NCBI GenBank assembly: GCA_002868925.1 | Contig: PKTZ01000093.1 | Location: forward strand, 1-44,032 | From: Desulfuromonas sp. | GTDB lineage: Bacteria; Desulfobacterota; Desulfuromonadia; Desulfuromonadales; UBA2294 | DNA: 44,032 nucleotides | Direction of reading: 5' to 3' | Shown: positions 41,596-44,032 of the stretch, in pieces | How the letters are laid out: each line of letters begins with the position of its first letter | How positions within the stretch are numbered: position 1 is the first letter of the stretch | Position numbers and translations under genes: made by a program | The notes under the pieces: model-generated | Database searches by the model: none | Told to the model about the DNA's origin: nothing | The model's input: only the letters and a program-made list of their open reading frames with translations

Positions 41596-42639
41596 CTAAT
41601 GAATTTTCTTCGCGTTCTGGGATGCCCATCCCCTGTCACGGCTAGCATGGCAGCCGAGGCAGACATAATCAAGTGTCACAAAACCTTTTGAAAAAGTAGA
41701 CTTCATTCCTTTTTCTTCCACAGTCTTAAACATATCCGCATTCTTGTCGGTGTTGATCTTGAAGATATGGGTGCGAACATCACCGGTGTAGCTGGAGACT
41801 GCGATGGCCGACTTGCTCGCCTTCGGCATGTGACATTCGATGCAGCGGGTTCCCTGCTTCCCGTGGATATTCTTAGCGAAGCTCTTAGCGACATCGTCAT
41901 GGCATTCGGCACAGTTATCTTTGGCCAGGATTGCCCGCTTGTGCGGATCATGGCAGGTCGTGCAGTCAAGGTCCTTATGGACGCCCGCCTTAAGTTCGTT
42001 GATCTGCTCGTGATGCTTTATGAAGCCGCCACTGGCTGGTGGCTCAGGCCCCATACCGCCGCGCTGGTGACATTTGCCGCAGGACTCGGCCGATGTACTT
42101 ATCTGGATATTCTTCTTGCTCGGCTGACGGATGTGGTCACCGCCAGCACCGTGACACTCTTCACATCCGATTCCGTCTTCGGACCAGGTCCCTATCATGC
42201 CCGGCTTACCGTCCTGATTCCCCATGGAGCTGTAGTTGGTCATATGACAGGGGCCGCACTTGTAAGGCTTCTTTTCCCCCTTGTGATAGAACGACCAAGA
42301 CCCATCCTCGATGTTGTACTGGGTCATAGCTTCACTACCGTCTTTTGCGGTTGTAATAATGTAACCGTTGTTATCAATAAAGCGAGCTTTCTTGTTTGCT
42401 CCGCCAATTACATAGGAAATATCGTCCCAGCTATAGCCAGGAGGAAGAGGAAGTTTAGAGTAGCGGGCCTTCTCCATTTTGCGCAGCTTCCAGGGATGCC
42501 CGCTGGCTTGCCAGTCGTTGTAGTTCTCCTGGTGACAGGAAAAGCATTGATCCGATCCAACGTAGTCGGTGGCGACGGCCGGAACAGCCAACAACGTAAA
42601 GATCAATCCGAGACACGACATCATTGTCAACTTCTTCAT
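41596..42639 (-). CDS. Octaheme c-type cytochrome (secreted)
   Basis: Signal peptide MKKLTMMSCLGLIFTLLAVPAVA; eight CxxCH motifs: CFSCH, CGPCH, CEECH, CGKCH, CTTCH, CAECH, CIECH, CLGCH; RBS gggag. Confidence 0.93.
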   Translation of the reverse strand: MKKLTMMSCLGLIFTLLAVPAVATDYVGSDQCFSCHQENYNDWQASGHPWKLRKMEKARYSKLPLPPGYSWDDISYVIGGANKKARFIDNNGYIITTAKDGSEAMTQYNIEDGSWSFYHKGEKKPYKCGPCHMTNYSSMGNQDGKPGMIGTWSEDGIGCEECHGAGGDHIRQPSKKNIQISTSAESCGKCHQRGGMGPEPPASGGFIKHHEQINELKAGVHKDLDCTTCHDPHKRAILAKDNCAECHDDVAKSFAKNIHGKQGTRCIECHMPKASKSAIAVSSYTGDVRTHIFKINTDKNADMFKTVEEKGMKSTFSKGFVTLDYVCLGCHASRDRGWASQNAKKIH

Positions 42640-42676
42640 GGTTCATCTCCCTTGCGATTGGTTTGAGGACATGCCA

Positions 42677-42706
42677 ATTCCGCTTCGTAGCAGATGAACG
42701 CGGAAT
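42677..42706 (-). promoter_or_regulatory. Inverted repeat upstream of the cytochrome gene (operator or 5' UTR hairpin)
   Basis: attccgc-ttcgtagcagatgaac-gcggaat, extendable by ttc/gaa with one bulged base. Confidence 0.4.
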
Positions 42707-42848
42707 AATATCAATATTTTGAATTCTATAAGGGAAAAGAAAATGCGCAAGCGGGAAAGTTTATAATTAAACTAGGGATTTAGATTTTCGTGAGGATAGA
42801 GTCTCATTGAAGGAACTGGGCCCGCGCTCCCTTCACTCTACGAATTTC

Positions 42849-42995
42849 CATAAGTCACGACTGCCAGGAAGGCTTTGTCTTTCTCAAATTGCAGGACTGG
42901 TGAGAAGCTATCTCAATTCTTAAATTGCAGGGTTTATAGGAATTATTAAATTAGGCGGGTTTTGAACCCTTAGTGAGAAATAGTAGGACTTATAA
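42849..42995. repeat. Composite repeat copy R2
   Basis: ccataagtcacgactgccaggaaggctttgtctttctcaaattgcagg...ttcttaaattgcagggtttataggaattattaaat...aaatagtaggacttataaga; aligns with R1 and carries one extra unit. Confidence 0.65.
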
Positions 42996-42998
42996 GAA

Positions 42999-43026
42999 AA
43001 GAGCGACCCTGATTAGGATCGCTCTT
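42999..43026 (-). terminator. Hairpin resembling the terminator of the tRNA-Pro remnant
   Basis: aagagcga-ccctgattagga-tcgctctt; lies just 3' (minus strand) of the tRNA-Pro fragment, T-run on the minus strand. Confidence 0.6.
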
Positions 43027-43034
43027 CCTATTAT

Positions 43035-43081
43035 CGGTCGGGGCTAGAGGATTTAAACCTCCAACCCTTGTTCCCGAATCC
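43035..43081 (-). pseudogene. tRNA-Pro(CGG)-like 3'-half remnant
   Basis: Reverse complement ggattcgggaacaagggttggaggtttaaatcctctagccccgaccg matches the anticodon loop (TTCGGGA), T arm and acceptor 3' strand of bacterial tRNA-Pro; no 5' half present. Confidence 0.7.
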
Positions 43082-43148
43082 TTTGATTTTTTAGAAGTCT
43101 GTTGAAAGGACGAATAGGATAGTCCTCTCTATTCTTCATCAATGGCAT

Positions 43149-43748
43149 TTACTTATTGCGAAAAACGGCGGCATCAATCAATTCTTTTTGGAGTTTTTTT
43201 AGTGCATTTTCAGCAGCTAGTTTTCCAGCGAGACTGTGGTCCTTAATGATTTCACTTACAGCTACAACGTCGTTATCAGCTTGAACGGTAGTCTGCCAAA
43301 CCTGAGTTTGGTCTTTGTCAACAGCAATACAGTTTATTGTCATCGAAAAGTCGGTGGGTGGCCAGAAGAATGCATTTCGAGATGAAGATGTAGTTGTAAT
43401 TCTTGGTATGAAAACAAAAGATATGTCCTTATCCTGAAGGAACGATATGTCATTGAGATCTTTGATCATGTAAGTTGTTGTGAAAATATTTGATAATACA
43501 AGGTTGAAGGCTGGTTCAAGATCAGCATACGGTGCATATTTTACAGAATCACCTCCGCCCGCAGATGTTGTAGTTTGTAAAGCTATATTTTCTGTCGAAA
43601 TGTAATAGCCGACGTTTTTATTGATTTTTTGTGAAGGGCCTTCATTGCCAATATTGTCAAGTTTTGGGTTGATCTTAATATTATGAGCACAACCGCTACA
43701 CAATAATAAAAGCACTAGGATGAAGAAGAAACGTCTCTGAATTTTCAT
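43149..43748 (-). CDS. Hypothetical lipoprotein (YajG-like size/architecture, homology not established)
   Basis: MKIQRRFFFILVLLLLCSGCAHNIKINPK: lipobox LCSGC; start moved to 43748. Confidence 0.75.
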   Translation of the reverse strand: MKIQRRFFFILVLLLLCSGCAHNIKINPKLDNIGNEGPSQKINKNVGYYISTENIALQTTTSAGGGDSVKYAPYADLEPAFNLVLSNIFTTTYMIKDLNDISFLQDKDISFVFIPRITTTSSSRNAFFWPPTDFSMTINCIAVDKDQTQVWQTTVQADNDVVAVSEIIKDHSLAGKLAAENALKKLQKELIDAAVFRNK

Positions 43749-43888
43749 GATTTGCCCTCCTTGCATAAATTTGGTTTTTCTTAATTGATTTTATCTCTAT
43801 AGAGTCAAGGTGCAACTGCGGAGAGGAAGCCCGGGGCCGGAATGCAAATAAAAAAAGCGACTCTGATTAGGGTAATTCTTTTTATTAT

Positions 43889-43920
43889 TGGTTGGGGTGA
43901 GATGATTTGAACCTTTGACA
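43889..43920 (-). pseudogene. Second tRNA-Pro-like 3'-end remnant
   Basis: Reverse complement tgtcaaaggttcaaatcatctcaccccaacca: T arm, acceptor 3' strand and CCA similar to tRNA-Pro ...ggtcggaggttcgaatcctctcaccccgacca. Confidence 0.65.
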
Positions 43921-43929
43921 TATATTCTC

Positions 43930-44000
43930 ATAAGTCACTGGTTGCGAGAAGAAAAACCGCTTCTTATTGATAGAGATATTTAAGAGGGTTATTAAATCAA
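43930..44000. repeat. Composite repeat copy R3 (diverged, single unit)
   Basis: cataagtcactggttgcgagaag...ttcttattgatagagatatttaagagggttattaaat parallels R1/R2 block order. Confidence 0.45.
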
Positions 44001-44001
44001 G

Positions 44002-44028
44002 AATGGCCACCCAAAACAGGTGGCCATT
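44002..44028. terminator. Strong hairpin at window end
   Basis: aatggccacc-caaaaca-ggtggccatt perfect 10-bp stem followed by tt. Confidence 0.55.
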
Positions 44029-44032
44029 TTGT

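Noticed and set aside
41767-42666. 299-aa plus-strand ORF opposite the cytochrome
   Set aside because: Antisense to eight CxxCH motifs; shadow ORF.
42640-42850. c-di-GMP (GEMM) riboswitch upstream of the cytochrome
   Set aside because: Such riboswitches are common upstream of cytochromes in Geobacter-like bacteria, but I could not see the conserved GEMM core sequence here.
42849-42995. CRISPR array
   Set aside because: Only three diverged units with unequal 36/56-bp spacing, units are not near-identical, and no cas genes are present.

Overview
This window looks like a housekeeping chromosomal segment from a GC-rich deltaproteobacterium-like organism (Desulfuromonadales/Geobacter-type; the taxonomy is inference from gene content). 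About 35 genes are densely packed. They include valS (5' part only), a response regulator and two CheW-domain genes, dgt, a PilZ protein with a pseudo-receiver, deoB, deoC, argJ, a REC-GAF-histidine kinase, secA, a thioredoxin/DsbD-like membrane protein, typA, an M1-type peptidase followed by a ChaN-like gene, an M23 peptidase, a GNAT/short-NAGS gene, recN, nadK and rarA. These are followed by a nitroreductase, an acyl-CoA ligase, a ferredoxin-like Fe-S protein, mscS, an AmrS-type radical SAM gene, the rodA-mrdA-mreD-mreC-mreB cluster, a PpiD/SurA-like isomerase, purC, a TPR lipoprotein and tRNA-Ala(GGC). Two non-coding structures stand out. The first is three ~225-250 bp inverted-repeat elements in intergenic gaps (14.36, 25.19 and 26.23 kb). 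The second is an AT-rich accessory zone downstream of tRNA-Ala (41.1-44.0 kb). It holds an octaheme cytochrome c and a lipoprotein, interspersed with three same-orientation copies of a composite repeat, two decayed tRNA-Pro 3'-end fragments in direct orientation, and a possible small RNA or tRNA remnant. The tRNA-rich zone is the best candidate for something undescribed. I did not see a defence system, CRISPR array, integrase or transposase ORF.
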